Source of the DNA: Phycisphaerae bacterium
Lineage (GTDB): Bacteria; Planctomycetota; Phycisphaerae; UBA1845; UTPLA1
Length of the DNA stretch: 64,000 bases
Direction: 5' to 3'
NCBI GenBank assembly: GCA_035275405.1
Contig: DATEMU010000014.1
Span: 124,001 to 188,000, forward strand
Shown here one piece after another: positions 32,006 through 40,723 of this stretch (the first letter of the stretch is position 1; the number at the start of each line of letters is the position of its first letter). The notes under the pieces were generated by a model that saw only the letters and a list, made by a program, of their open reading frames with translations, had not been told where the DNA came from and ran no database searches. A program made the position numbers and the translations under genes.

Positions 32006-34569
32006 GGCCATTGCGGAATTCGGAATGTGGAATGCGGAATACTCGACGGCGAAAACGGCGATGGTTATCCCCTTTCGCTATTCGCTATTCGCTATTCGCT
32101 ATTTCAACGCCCCTGGTGCTTTTCGCCGCGATGCCGGAATGGGCCCTGACCGGCTGGTCCTACATTCTGCTGATCCTCGGCTTCTCGCTGGTGATTTTCG
32201 TCCACGAACTCGGCCACTTCGCGGCGGCCAAGTGGGCGGGCGTCCGCGTCGAGCGCTTCGCCATCGGCTTTGGCAAGGAGCTGTTCGGATTCAGCAAGGG
32301 CGAGACGCGCTATTCGTTCAACGTCCTGCCGCTGGGCGGCTATGTGAAGATGCTCGGTCAGGAGGATTTCGTCGTCGATAAGTCCGGCGAGTTAAAGGTC
32401 AAGGCCGATCCCAACTCTTTTACCAACAAGAGCGTCTCGCAGCGGATGGTCATCATTTCCGCCGGTGTGATCATGAACCTCCTCTTTGCCATGATCGCCT
32501 TCGCCATCGTCGTGACGATTGGCCGGCCGCAGCCACCGCCCGTCGTCGGACAGGTCGTGGAGACTTCCGCCGCGGCCCGCGCCGGCCTGCAGACCGGCGA
32601 TCGCATCCTGTCGATCAACGGCTCGAAGGTAGAAAGCTTCGGCGACATGTCCGCGCGGATCACGCTCTCCGATCCTGATGAGGAACTTGTCCTCGACGTC
32701 CTCCGCGATGGCAAGCGCGTCGACCCGCCGCCCCGCGTCAAGCCCATCTATAAGAAGAACGTCAGCGTCCGCCAGATCGGCGTCGGGCCGGGGATGAATC
32801 TCCGCGTGGCCGACACGACGCTGCGGCCGGGTGACGCCCCGCGCGAGGACGAACTCCACAAGTTCGACGAGTTCCATAAATTGACCGTCGACGGCGAGAC
32901 CAAAGAGTTCAAGGACCTGGGTGTCTTTCGCCGCGCGATCGTGCAGGCCCAGGGCGCGCCGGTCGATATCATCGTCCAGCGCCCCGTCAAGCCCGGGGAG
33001 ATCACCGAAGAGGCGGCGTTTAAGGGTGATTTGAACGTCGAGACGACCGAGGTCAAAGTCCAGGTCCGCGCCGTCTGGTATCCCGTCCCCTACGAGATGG
33101 AAGAAGAAGTCAGCGGGAGCCTGCTGGGCCTCGTCCCGCGCATGACCGTGCTGTTCAGCGAGCCGGGCAAGTCGTTTGACGCGGCAGGGGTCGAGCCGGG
33201 CGATGTGATTACCAAGTTCGGCAACGATGTCTTTCCGAGCTATCCGGCGCTGAAGCGCACGATCGAAGACGGCGCAGGTTCTCAAGTGGCCATCGAAGTC
33301 CGCCGGCCGGCCCGCGCCAACGGAGAGTTAAGCGCAGAGATAGTGAGGTTTTGTACAACGCACCGGGAAGCGCTGATTGAAGCCGCCCGGACCGACGTCA
33401 AGCAGGCCGTCTCGTTGGCCGGGCAATTGGCCAAGTCCGACGGCCTTTCGGCGCAGGATGCCGAGAAACTCGGTGCCCTCGTTACGCCCCTGGCGGACCG
33501 TCCGGCCTGGCGGCGCTGGCTCGAGCGCGTCGACGTGCATGCGCTTAAGCCGGTCATTCCGGATGCTCCGTTTGCGCTTTTCGGAAAGACGGTCCCGACC
33601 ATTGACGCGACGTTGCGCTGCATCGACGAAGATCAAATCGTCGTCGCCGACGTCCTGCCCGCGATCGGCGAGCGCACCAGCCCGGCCAAGGTCGCCGGCA
33701 TTCCCGTCGGCGCGGTCATCCTCGCCTGCGACGGCAAGAAGGTCGGCCGCTGGCAGGAACTCTCGGATATCTTCCGCGCGAACGTCGGCAAGACGGTTAC
33801 CCTCCAGTATCGCCTCGCGGACGAATTGCGCGAGGCCAAGATGGCGATCCCGAGCTGCATCACCTCGGCCCTGGCCCTGCCCTTCGGCTCGCGGATCATC
33901 CGCATCGGCGATCGGGATTCGTATTTGCTGAAGATCGGAGACCAGCAGCGCGTGTCGGTGGCGCTTCCGGACTGGCGGGCCGTCGAAGGGCTGCTCAAGG
34001 AATCCGTCGGCAAGTCCGTCGCCGTCGAGTACGTCACGCCCGGCGGTGAGAAAAAGACCGCCCCGTTTGCCGTGACCGCGGAGAATACCGACCCCTGGCT
34101 GCAACGCATCCTCTACATCGAGCCCTTTATCTGCTATCCGCTGGCGGAGCGGCATCGCGAGGCCAACCCGATCGTGGCGGTGGGCGTCGGCTTCAAACAG
34201 GCCTATCAGGCGACGATGCAGACCGTGCTTTCGATCAAGCACATGCTTTTCACGCGGCAGGTGGGGCTGTCCAAGGTCAGCGGGCCGGTGGGGATTATCC
34301 GCATCGGCAGCCGCTTCGCCGGTTCCAGCGCCCTCGACTTGCTGTGGTTCCTGGCGCTGATCTCGGCGAACCTCGCCGTGCTCAACTTCCTGCCGCTGCC
34401 CATCGTGGACGGCGGGCTGTTCCTCTTTTTGATGTTGGAAAAGATCCGCGGCGAACCGGTGAGCATCAAGACGCAGGTCGCCACGCAGCTCGTCGGCATC
34501 GCCCTGATCGCGACGGTCTTTATTCTCGTCACGTATCAGGACATCAAGAACTGGATCACGGGGGCCTAG
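32002..34569 (+). CDS. rseP: RseP-type site-2 intramembrane zinc protease, extended multi-PDZ form
   Basis: ATG 32002 overlaps the dxr TGA and has AAAGAGG eight bases upstream, so it is the better-supported start. ATG 32131 (residue 44) is the alternative and begins just before the usual N-terminal helix. The active-site HELGH is at residues 68-72 and the second metal motif at NFLPLPIVDGG near the C-terminus. At 855 residues it is about twice the usual RseP length. At least three PDZ-like domains are visible (starting near VVGQVVETSAAARAG, FSEPGKSFDAAGVEPG and VVADVLPAIGERTSPAKVAG), with a fourth degenerate one before the last helices. It would cut membrane anti-sigma factors or signal peptides. 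Confidence 0.9.
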   Translation: MRPLRNSECGMRNTRRRKRRWLSPFAIRYSLFAISTPLVLFAAMPEWALTGWSYILLILGFSLVIFVHELGHFAAAKWAGVRVERFAIGFGKELFGFSKGETRYSFNVLPLGGYVKMLGQEDFVVDKSGELKVKADPNSFTNKSVSQRMVIISAGVIMNLLFAMIAFAIVVTIGRPQPPPVVGQVVETSAAARAGLQTGDRILSINGSKVESFGDMSARITLSDPDEELVLDVLRDGKRVDPPPRVKPIYKKNVSVRQIGVGPGMNLRVADTTLRPGDAPREDELHKFDEFHKLTVDGETKEFKDLGVFRRAIVQAQGAPVDIIVQRPVKPGEITEEAAFKGDLNVETTEVKVQVRAVWYPVPYEMEEEVSGSLLGLVPRMTVLFSEPGKSFDAAGVEPGDVITKFGNDVFPSYPALKRTIEDGAGSQVAIEVRRPARANGELSAEIVRFCTTHREALIEAARTDVKQAVSLAGQLAKSDGLSAQDAEKLGALVTPLADRPAWRRWLERVDVHALKPVIPDAPFALFGKTVPTIDATLRCIDEDQIVVADVLPAIGERTSPAKVAGIPVGAVILACDGKKVGRWQELSDIFRANVGKTVTLQYRLADELREAKMAIPSCITSALALPFGSRIIRIGDRDSYLLKIGDQQRVSVALPDWRAVEGLLKESVGKSVAVEYVTPGGEKKTAPFAVTAENTDPWLQRILYIEPFICYPLAERHREANPIVAVGVGFKQAYQATMQTVLSIKHMLFTRQVGLSKVSGPVGIIRIGSRFAGSSALDLLWFLALISANLAVLNFLPLPIVDGGLFLFLMLEKIRGEPVSIKTQVATQLVGIALIATVFILVTYQDIKNWITGA
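32011..32104. repeat. Two microrepeat families at the dxr-rseP junction
   Basis: The stretch begins with GGAATTCGGAATGTGGAATG units (32014-32040) and ends with four copies of TTCGCTA (32074-32104). Both families also occur elsewhere in the window (291-330, 61110-61140; reverse complement at 6376-6415). If rseP starts at 32002, the repeat encodes residues 4-35 of the protein. Confidence 0.75.
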
Positions 34570-34613
34570 CGAGGACCGCTTCGCGGGCGCACGACAATTT
34601 GAGTTCCCGCGGA

Positions 34614-34757
34614 CTATTCCTCGCCTTCCTCCGCGAGCGTGCGCTCATGCCGTTCGGTCAGGCTCCGGTCGTTGTTACACGCCAACAGCGCAACCGTGCA
34701 ACTCAGCAGCGCGAGGGCCGCCAGAAACCGTAACAATCTGAAGCGGCCACGAATCAC
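34614..34757 (-). CDS. Very small putative lipoprotein (47 residues)
   Basis: On the minus strand GTG 34757 opens a 48-codon frame that ends at TAG 34614. The product starts with basic residues and a hydrophobic run (RGRFRLLRFLAALALL), a second hydrophobic run and the lipobox LLAC, then a short charged tail (NNDRSLTERHERTLAEEG). It follows the lipoprotein gene at 34764 by six bases. The Shine-Dalgarno site is weak, so translation may depend on the upstream gene. No family is recognised. Confidence 0.5.
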   Translation of the reverse strand: MIRGRFRLLRFLAALALLSCTVALLACNNDRSLTERHERTLAEEGEE

Positions 34758-34763
34758 CGGCGG

Positions 34764-34919
34764 TTACTCAACCACCATTTCGCCCGGTGACTTGTCCTGC
34801 GGCGCGGACTCGTGCTGTTCCTGCCGTTCCGTGGTGGTCTTGTATTCGTTCTCTGCGCAGCCGGCATAAACGAAACCGAGGGCCAGCGTGAAAATCAAAC
34901 AGCTTATCTTCTTCAGCAT
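34764..34919 (-). CDS. Small lipoprotein (51 residues)
   Basis: ATG 34919 has AGGAG six to ten bases upstream on the minus strand. The product has a clear lipoprotein signal (LKKISCLIFTLALGFVYAGC) ending in the lipobox YAGC, then a charged tail (ENEYKTTTERQEQHESAPQD). It lies in the gap between rseP and the LPP20-like gene. No homologue is recognised. It may be transcribed with the LPP20-like gene upstream. Confidence 0.65.
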   Translation of the reverse strand: MLKKISCLIFTLALGFVYAGCAENEYKTTTERQEQHESAPQDKSPGEMVVE

Positions 34920-35004
34920 GAAGTTCTCCTGGAATCGAGGTCGCGAATGACGAAGCAAGGCAACCCTTGTTCGTCATTCGTAACCCGTCATTCTTCTTGT
35001 CTGA

Positions 35005-36327
35005 TCACATTTTCTTATAACGAATGTACGTATGAACCACTTCCCACACCTGCATCGCGGGCATCTCGACCGTCACGGTCGCGGTGCCGTCGGAATCGTA
35101 GGAGGTGTGCTTCACGTAGGCGCCCTGAATATAGGCATCGAGCTGGGTGTCGATCTCGTCCCGCTCGGCGACGAAATCGCGCACCGTCGTGGAGGAGTCG
35201 ATCTTGAAGCCCATTACCTGCTCGCCCAGCTTCCGCTTGGCGTCCAGTTCCGCGGCCCGCGCGGCCATCAGCTTGCCTTGCGGAGTGCCGGCCTTGTCCG
35301 CCGGGGGAACGCCGTTGCCGTCGGCCCGAATCGTCTGCGCGGTCCAATCGGGGATTTCCTCGTTCATCTTGACCGCCGCCGCCTGGATCGCCTGCGGACG
35401 GGGAACGCCCATCCCCACCGCGTCAAAGGTCTGGCTCTTGATGTGCTGGGTCACGTTCTCGATGTCCATCCCCTTCACGCTGTCGCCCTTGTAGTGCCGC
35501 TTGTGCAGCGTCTTGATCGTGGTAATGACCGACTCGACCGGAATCTCTACGGTCACTTCGACGATCAACTCGTCGTGGTGAAAGTAGGGCTTTCCGACGA
35601 TCTGCGCGCCCGTCAGGGTCCCGCGGGCCTCGGTGTCAATCACGTCGGACTCGGCGACAAAGTCGCGAACGATGGTGTCGCTGGTGATGCGCAGCCCCTT
35701 GATCCGCTCCAGCAGCTTGCGCTTGGCGTCGATCTCCGCGGCACGCGTCGCCATGAGCCGCTCCTGCGGCGGAACGGCCAGCCACATTGGAGGAACGGGC
35801 GGCGGCGCGGCGCTCACGCCGGCCGGCATCGGGATCTCCCCGCCCGGTACGTCCGGAGGAAGGTCCGGTCGCGGCACGCCCATGCCCACGGCCTTGATGA
35901 CGCTTTTCTGCACATGCTGCGTGATCTTCTCAAAGTCCATCGCCTTGAGCTTGTCGCCCTTGTAATGGCGCTCGTGAATCGATTTGAGTTCCGTGATGAC
36001 ATTCGCCACTGTTACCTCGGCCTCAATGGCGCAGGTCCCTTCGGCGTCCCACTTGGGCTTGCCGAAGCGCACGCCGCGGACGAAGTTGTCGAACTCCGCA
36101 CGAATCTCGTCCGACTCGGCGACGAAGTCCCGCACGTGGGTGTCGGAGGTGATCTGCAATCCCTGAATCGTCTCGCCCAGCTTGCGATAGCCGTCCGCCT
36201 CGGCGGCGCGCTTGGCCAGCAGCTTGTTCTGGGCGTCCTTTTGCGCGTCCTGCGCATAGGCCCCCTGGGGGACAGGCAACAACATCGCGACCGCCAGACA
36301 AATCGGCGTTCTCAACAGACTTTTCAT
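35005..36327 (-). CDS. Exported protein with three LPP20-like domains
   Basis: The start is ATG 36327 with AAGGAG eight bases upstream; it gives a signal peptide (PICLAVAMLLPVPQGAYA). The 440 residues contain three copies of a domain that begins AKRAAEADGYRKLGETIQGL, ATRAAEIDAKRKLLERIKGL and AARAAELDAKRKLGEQVMGF, each followed by a phrase like TSDTHVRDFVAESDEI and a beta-rich end (VTVANVITELKS, VTVEIPVESVITTI, VTVEMPAMQVWEVV). This is the LPP20 lipoprotein family pattern, also seen in the flagellar protein FlgT. The first two domains end with a long insert (HYKGDKLKAMDFEKITQHVQ). It probably forms an envelope ring or complex. Confidence 0.75.
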   Translation of the reverse strand: MKSLLRTPICLAVAMLLPVPQGAYAQDAQKDAQNKLLAKRAAEADGYRKLGETIQGLQITSDTHVRDFVAESDEIRAEFDNFVRGVRFGKPKWDAEGTCAIEAEVTVANVITELKSIHERHYKGDKLKAMDFEKITQHVQKSVIKAVGMGVPRPDLPPDVPGGEIPMPAGVSAAPPPVPPMWLAVPPQERLMATRAAEIDAKRKLLERIKGLRITSDTIVRDFVAESDVIDTEARGTLTGAQIVGKPYFHHDELIVEVTVEIPVESVITTIKTLHKRHYKGDSVKGMDIENVTQHIKSQTFDAVGMGVPRPQAIQAAAVKMNEEIPDWTAQTIRADGNGVPPADKAGTPQGKLMAARAAELDAKRKLGEQVMGFKIDSSTTVRDFVAERDEIDTQLDAYIQGAYVKHTSYDSDGTATVTVEMPAMQVWEVVHTYIRYKKM

Positions 36328-36388
36328 GATCGGCTCCTTCTTGTAATCGGCGTTGCGGCCCGTCAATCACGGTGCCCGCGTCGCCGCA

Positions 36389-37411
36389 TTATCCCATCTT
36401 GTTCATCCGCTCGACGGCGGCCTTGTACTGAGGCTCTTCATTGTCCAGCGACAGGGCCTGCTTGTAATACTTGCGGGCATCATCCGTTCGGCCGAGCTTC
36501 TCGCAGCACGCGCCCGCCCCGAACAGCGCGCGGTGATCGTCGGGGTTCTCACTGATCGCCTGCTTGAAATTGGACAGGGCCGAATCGTAGTCCTCCGCGT
36601 TGATGCAGTTCACCGCGGCGATGCATTTCTCGTTCTTACCGCTCTCGACCGTTACGCTCGACTGAACCTCGACCGGCACGAATTTGGCCAAAAATTCCTT
36701 CGCCTGGCTTTCGATCATTCCCGCGATGACCTGGTCGCGCGGCGTCATGTCCGCTTCGGTCTTGCTCGATCCGAAGAACGGGCTGGCCTTGGTCTTGCTG
36801 AAATCCTGAGTCGGCATCGCGTTGTGTGAAATGACGATGTCGTTCGTCGCACTGTCTTTCAATTGAAACTGGGATTGAACCGTGATGTTGCGGGCCTCTT
36901 CGTCCACCTCCTCGGTATCGACGCTTCCCCCCCCACCCCATGCGCCGGCGACCACCGACATCGCGTCGATCGACCGCTTCTTACCGACTTGCTTGTCGAT
37001 CTTGATCGTCACTTTGCTCGTCAGGATCGCCTTGGCCCCCTTGACCTGCGCCGCGGCCGCGTTGTCGCCGCTGTCCGTGATCCCCGCCGCCGCCAGATCC
37101 TTCTCCCCCATCGTCATCTTCAAATGCTCGCGATCCACCAGCTTGATCGGGATGTTGTGTTTCTCGGCGGCCTGTTCCAGATAGAACTGCATCATGTCCG
37201 CCGTCATCCGCGACCACTTGTCCTGGTCGAAATCGCCGGTGTCTCCGCCCATCTGGGCGTTCATCACCGCGATTTCCATATATTGTTCGCTAAGCGTCGC
37301 CTTCGGCTCAATCATCCGATTGAAACTGATGCTGGCCGTTCGCGATTTCGGTCCGCAACCCGTCAACACCGCTCCGAGAACCACCGTCAACAAAAAACTC
37401 GCGCGTCGCAT
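36389..37411 (-). CDS. Lipoprotein with CsgG/LpoB-like domain and C-terminal TPR
   Basis: ATG 37411 has AAGGAG upstream and gives a lipoprotein signal (RRASFLLTVVLGAVLTGC). The 340 residues have an N-terminal domain whose phrase IKLVDREHLKMTMGEKDLAA followed by AAQVKGAKAILTSKVTIKI recalls CsgG/LpoB proteins, which build envelope pores or activate cell-wall enzymes. Helices near the C-terminus (DYDSALSNFKQAISENPDDHRALFGAGAC in parts, TDDARKYYKQALSLDNEEPQY) are tetratricopeptide repeats. The upstream-to-downstream order with the triple LPP20-like protein, 61 bases apart, suggests one envelope complex. No curli genes are present. Confidence 0.7.
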   Translation of the reverse strand: MRRASFLLTVVLGAVLTGCGPKSRTASISFNRMIEPKATLSEQYMEIAVMNAQMGGDTGDFDQDKWSRMTADMMQFYLEQAAEKHNIPIKLVDREHLKMTMGEKDLAAAGITDSGDNAAAAQVKGAKAILTSKVTIKIDKQVGKKRSIDAMSVVAGAWGGGGSVDTEEVDEEARNITVQSQFQLKDSATNDIVISHNAMPTQDFSKTKASPFFGSSKTEADMTPRDQVIAGMIESQAKEFLAKFVPVEVQSSVTVESGKNEKCIAAVNCINAEDYDSALSNFKQAISENPDDHRALFGAGACCEKLGRTDDARKYYKQALSLDNEEPQYKAAVERMNKMG

Positions 37412-37576
37412 GTACTTGCTCCTTAATCTGAATATGCCATCCCTGGAAATTCCGACGGATACCTTTGGATTACCGGGTAGGACATGGCTCGCGTCCCGGT
37501 CGTTGGCGCCTTGGGCGTGGGGCGGAGGCATGCCCGCTCACTTACCCTTGTGTCTTACGATACCGCCTGGATCGTG

Positions 37577-38911
37577 TCAAGAACCGGGTGGGCGGGGAGT
37601 GGCCGGCTGCGTGGTCGGCGGGCGAGGCCAGCGCGCCGGTCGCGACGTGGGTGTGCGTGGACTCACGACCCGTCGTGAGTTCCCTGCGGGCCTTGTCGAA
37701 GCCCCCGGGGGATAAACCGGCCGCGTCGTCGCCCCCGGACGCGAAACCGGTCGGGTCGTGATGGGCTGGCCGCGCGGCCCCATCGGACGGCCGATCAGAC
37801 GACCGGGTCGTTCCGGCAGTTCCGGCGGTACATAGGGCGGTTTGGGGCCGCCGACGATGATGGGCCGGGGCGGGGCGGTCTGACTGGTCTTGACCCGCAA
37901 AATATGCTCCGTGCCCGACTTGAGCTGCATCGGGTCGGAGTTCGGCGTGGAAACATCCGCGACAAACGACAAGTCCCGCCGAAGACTCAACTGCACCAGC
38001 TCGCCGCGCGTCAGGTCGAACTCGACGCTCCCGTTACAAGCGGCGCGGTCGATGCGAAAGTCCTTCGGCTTGTTGGCGGCCGGGGCCGAAGCCGTGGTCG
38101 GATGCGACGTCGTGGGACCCGGCTTGGATTCCGGCTTCAGCGACACCTCCCCCGCCATCTCGATGGTGGCCACCTCACGGCCCTCGACCACCCGCACCGA
38201 CCGCAACGTGCATTGAAGCTGCGTCGTGACCGTGCCGAAGGTCTTCATCACCTCGGAAAACGATCGCGACCAGGTGTCGCCTACGTGTACGGGCCCCTTT
38301 GGTAAGTAGAAAGGGCCCATATCATCGAGTAGTTGAGCCATCGATTTCTGATTCCATGCACACTTGTCGGCCGTCCTGGAGAGGCTGCGGCGCGTCGCTT
38401 GCCCCTGGTTGGTGGTGAGGATGAGGCTGATGTCGGAGGCCCGACCCGTCGCAGGATCGAGAATAAAAGTGGCCTTCGATCCGGCGATCCCCCCCAGGTC
38501 CATCAGCGACGGCGGCGGATAGGAGTCACGGAGCGAATCGTACGTCACCTTGTCCTTATGGCCTTGTTCGGACGCTTCGTATCGATCGCAGCGCCACGTC
38601 ACGTAGGCCCCGCTCGGCTGGGACACGCTCGCCGTCGTCGGCTGGCGCACTGACGCAGGCAGGACCTGCTGGGTGATCGTCTTCTTGTCTTTCGCCCACG
38701 TCGAATAGGCCAGCAGCGGAGGCACGCCGCCACTGTCGCGATACTGGTTCTCGATGATGTAAAAGAGGTCTTTCCCTGGTTTCAGCTTGAAATGAAACGT
38801 GTAGGCCGGGGATTTCTCGGAAGGCGGGACCGGTTCGCCCCAAACCGCCGAGACCGCCACCAGCATCACCATGGTCAACAACGAACCCCAGTTACGAGCG
38901 CGGATCCACAT
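37577..38911 (-). CDS. Secreted protein with Pro/Thr/Arg-rich C-terminal tail
   Basis: ATG 38911 begins 19 bases after the rplU stop, and both are in the same direction. The product has 444 residues with a signal peptide (GSLLTMVMLVAVSAVWGEP). The central part is beta-rich with phrases such as YTFHFKLKPGKDLFYIIENQY, KGPVHVGDTWSRSF, and CNGSVEFDLTRGELVQLSL, resembling DUF6263-type secreted proteins of planctomycetes. The last 90 residues are low in complexity and repeat TTRP, SRP and TQP units, probably a surface linker. Function is not known. Confidence 0.65.
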   Translation of the reverse strand: MWIRARNWGSLLTMVMLVAVSAVWGEPVPPSEKSPAYTFHFKLKPGKDLFYIIENQYRDSGGVPPLLAYSTWAKDKKTITQQVLPASVRQPTTASVSQPSGAYVTWRCDRYEASEQGHKDKVTYDSLRDSYPPPSLMDLGGIAGSKATFILDPATGRASDISLILTTNQGQATRRSLSRTADKCAWNQKSMAQLLDDMGPFYLPKGPVHVGDTWSRSFSEVMKTFGTVTTQLQCTLRSVRVVEGREVATIEMAGEVSLKPESKPGPTTSHPTTASAPAANKPKDFRIDRAACNGSVEFDLTRGELVQLSLRRDLSFVADVSTPNSDPMQLKSGTEHILRVKTSQTAPPRPIIVGGPKPPYVPPELPERPGRLIGRPMGPRGQPITTRPVSRPGATTRPVYPPGASTRPAGNSRRVVSPRTPTSRPARWPRPPTTQPATPRPPGS

Positions 38912-38930
38912 CGGCAAGACTTGTCGGCCG

Positions 38931-39245
38931 TCACCCGCTGATGCTGTCAATGGTAACCTGGAGGTAGTTCTGCCGATGGCCCTTGTGCAGCTTGTAGCCC
39001 TTGCGCCGCCGAAACTTCACGATCTCCAGCTTCGGGCCCTTTTGTCGGCCCACCAGGCTGGCCGTGACCTTCGCGCCGGTCACATACGGCGTCCCGACCT
39101 TGCTCTTGGCCCCGTCGCCGAGCATCAACACCTTGTCGAACTCGATCTTCTTGGCCGTCGTGGCCAGCTTGCGCTGCTCGACGTAAAGCGTGTCGTCCTT
39201 TTGAACCCGGTATTGCTTTCCCCCGTCTTCGATGATCGCGTACAT
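38931..39245 (-). CDS. rplU: 50S ribosomal protein bL21
   Basis: bL21 binds 23S rRNA in the large subunit. ATG 39245 has CAGGAG about ten bases upstream. The 104 residues match the family: MYAIIEDGGKQYRV at the start, the DKVLMLGDG strand, VGTPYVTGAKVTASLVG, and the C-terminal KFRRRKGYKLHKGHRQNYLQV. The usual partner gene rpmA (bL27) does not follow; a secreted-protein gene takes its place. Confidence 0.95.
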   Translation of the reverse strand: MYAIIEDGGKQYRVQKDDTLYVEQRKLATTAKKIEFDKVLMLGDGAKSKVGTPYVTGAKVTASLVGRQKGPKLEIVKFRRRKGYKLHKGHRQNYLQVTIDSISG

Positions 39246-39478
39246 GATCGAGCGCTCCTGCCCTTCGCTGGGCGATGATTTATTCCTCGTGAAAAGCCCA
39301 ACAAGTATCGGGCAAAGGCCGATTCCTGGCAAGGGCGCCCCTGGCTTGGAATCCCGCCGTTGGCTGTCCCCGCCGGACGCCCCTAGAATCGGGGATACGC
39401 CGGTCACCGGACGGCCGGCAAGGGTTATGGTCGCCCAGGCGACTCACCCGAAACCAAAGAACACATGGATCGCCCCCC

Positions 39479-40702
39479 TTGCTCCTGATCCCGATTCGCA
39501 CCGATTCGCCCATCCGCCGCATCCCGCGGGTCAACCACGCGATCATCGCCGTCAACGTCCTGGTCTATCTCGTCATCGATCTCCTGGCCCCGCGCTTTGG
39601 CATTAACACCGAGGCCAGCCTCAAAGATCGGCTCGTGATCGACCCCCAGAACCTCGAACTCTACCAGTTCTTCACATACCAATTTCTCCACGGCGACTTC
39701 TGGCACATCGCCGGCAACATGCTCTTTCTCTGGGTGTTCGGCAACGGCGTGAATTCCAAGATGGGCCATCTCGCCTATCTCATGTTCTACCTCGCCTGCG
39801 GCGTCTTCGCCGGAGTCGGCTTCGCGTCCACCAGCGAGTATCCCTGCCTCGGCGCCAGCGGCGCCATTGCCGGTGTCACCACCGCCTTCCTCGTCCTCTT
39901 CCCGCGCAGTGCCGTCACCGTCGTCTACTGGCTATGGCTCTACATTGGGACCATCCAGGTCCAGGCCCTCCTTCTCATCGTCGTGAAGATCATCCTCTGG
40001 GACAACATCATCTCCCCCAACCTCGCCGGTGACGCCGGCTTCACCCAGGTCGCCTATTCCGCCCACATCGCCGGATACCTCTTTGGCTTTCTGTGGTGCT
40101 CCTTCATGCTCCTTATCCACGCCCTGCCGCGCGACCAGTACGACATCATCGCCCTCGTCAAACGCTATCGCCAGCGCCAGCAGTATCGCGTCATGATGGC
40201 CGATCCCAACGCCCAGGCCCGCGCCGCCTTCGGTCGCGTCGCCCGGCCGATCACCGCCACCGGCGAGATCGTCGAGCAGCCGCTGAGTCCCGAAGAGGCC
40301 GAAATCGTCCGCATCCGCGGCGAGATCGCCGACCGGCTCGATGCGCACGACTACCCCGCCGCCGCTGAGGCGTACCAAACGCTCGTCACCCGCGACCCGT
40401 CGCAGTGTCTGCCGCGCACGCAGATGCTCGAAGTCGCCAACCAGCTCATGACCATGGGCCGCTATCCGCAGGCCGCCTCGGCGTATGAAAAATATCTGAC
40501 CGCCTACCCGACTGACGCGGAAAAAGAAGAGGTCAAGCTCGTGCTGGGCATCATCTACGCCAAGTATTTGGCGCAGCCCGAATCGGCGCAAAAGCACCTC
40601 CGCGACGCCCTCGCCCGCATGACCAACCCCGACCACATCCGTCAGGCCACCCACTGGCTCGACACCGCCACCGCGGCCCTCGGGCCCCGCCCGGCGCATT
40701 AA
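39479..40702 (+). CDS. Rhomboid intramembrane serine protease fused to TPR-like repeats
   Basis: The best start I find is TTG 39479, two codons before the hydrophobic-basic N-terminus IPIRTDSPIRRIPRVNHAI. Six membrane helices follow. The catalytic Ser127 is in GASGAIAG and His196 in SAHIAGYLFGF, and the oxyanion-region HGDFWHIAGNMLFLWVFG is present. After residue 225 the protein becomes soluble, with helices (EIADRLDAHDYPAAAEAYQT, MGRYPQAASAYEKYLTAYP) like TPR repeats. Rhomboids cut membrane proteins within the bilayer; the soluble part may choose substrates. No frame with ATG and Shine-Dalgarno is available near 39465. Confidence 0.85.
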   Translation: MLLIPIRTDSPIRRIPRVNHAIIAVNVLVYLVIDLLAPRFGINTEASLKDRLVIDPQNLELYQFFTYQFLHGDFWHIAGNMLFLWVFGNGVNSKMGHLAYLMFYLACGVFAGVGFASTSEYPCLGASGAIAGVTTAFLVLFPRSAVTVVYWLWLYIGTIQVQALLLIVVKIILWDNIISPNLAGDAGFTQVAYSAHIAGYLFGFLWCSFMLLIHALPRDQYDIIALVKRYRQRQQYRVMMADPNAQARAAFGRVARPITATGEIVEQPLSPEEAEIVRIRGEIADRLDAHDYPAAAEAYQTLVTRDPSQCLPRTQMLEVANQLMTMGRYPQAASAYEKYLTAYPTDAEKEEVKLVLGIIYAKYLAQPESAQKHLRDALARMTNPDHIRQATHWLDTATAALGPRPAH

Positions 40703-40704
40703 CT

Positions 40705-40723
40705 CGGGAGGGCGAGTCTCCCG
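40705..40723. terminator. Possible hairpin after the rhomboid gene
   Basis: CGGGAG at 40705-40710 pairs with CTCCCG at 40718-40723 across a seven-base loop, three bases after the rhomboid stop. There is no following T-run, so a factor-independent terminator is only possible. Confidence 0.35.

Noticed and set aside
32074..32104. The TTCGCTA tandem as a start of a CRISPR array.
   Set aside because: The units are seven bases long without spacers, and no cas gene is present.
35032..36555. A 507-codon plus-strand frame opposite the triple LPP20-like gene.
   Set aside because: The minus strand has a signal peptide, a ribosome site and three repeated domains; the plus frame is its shadow.
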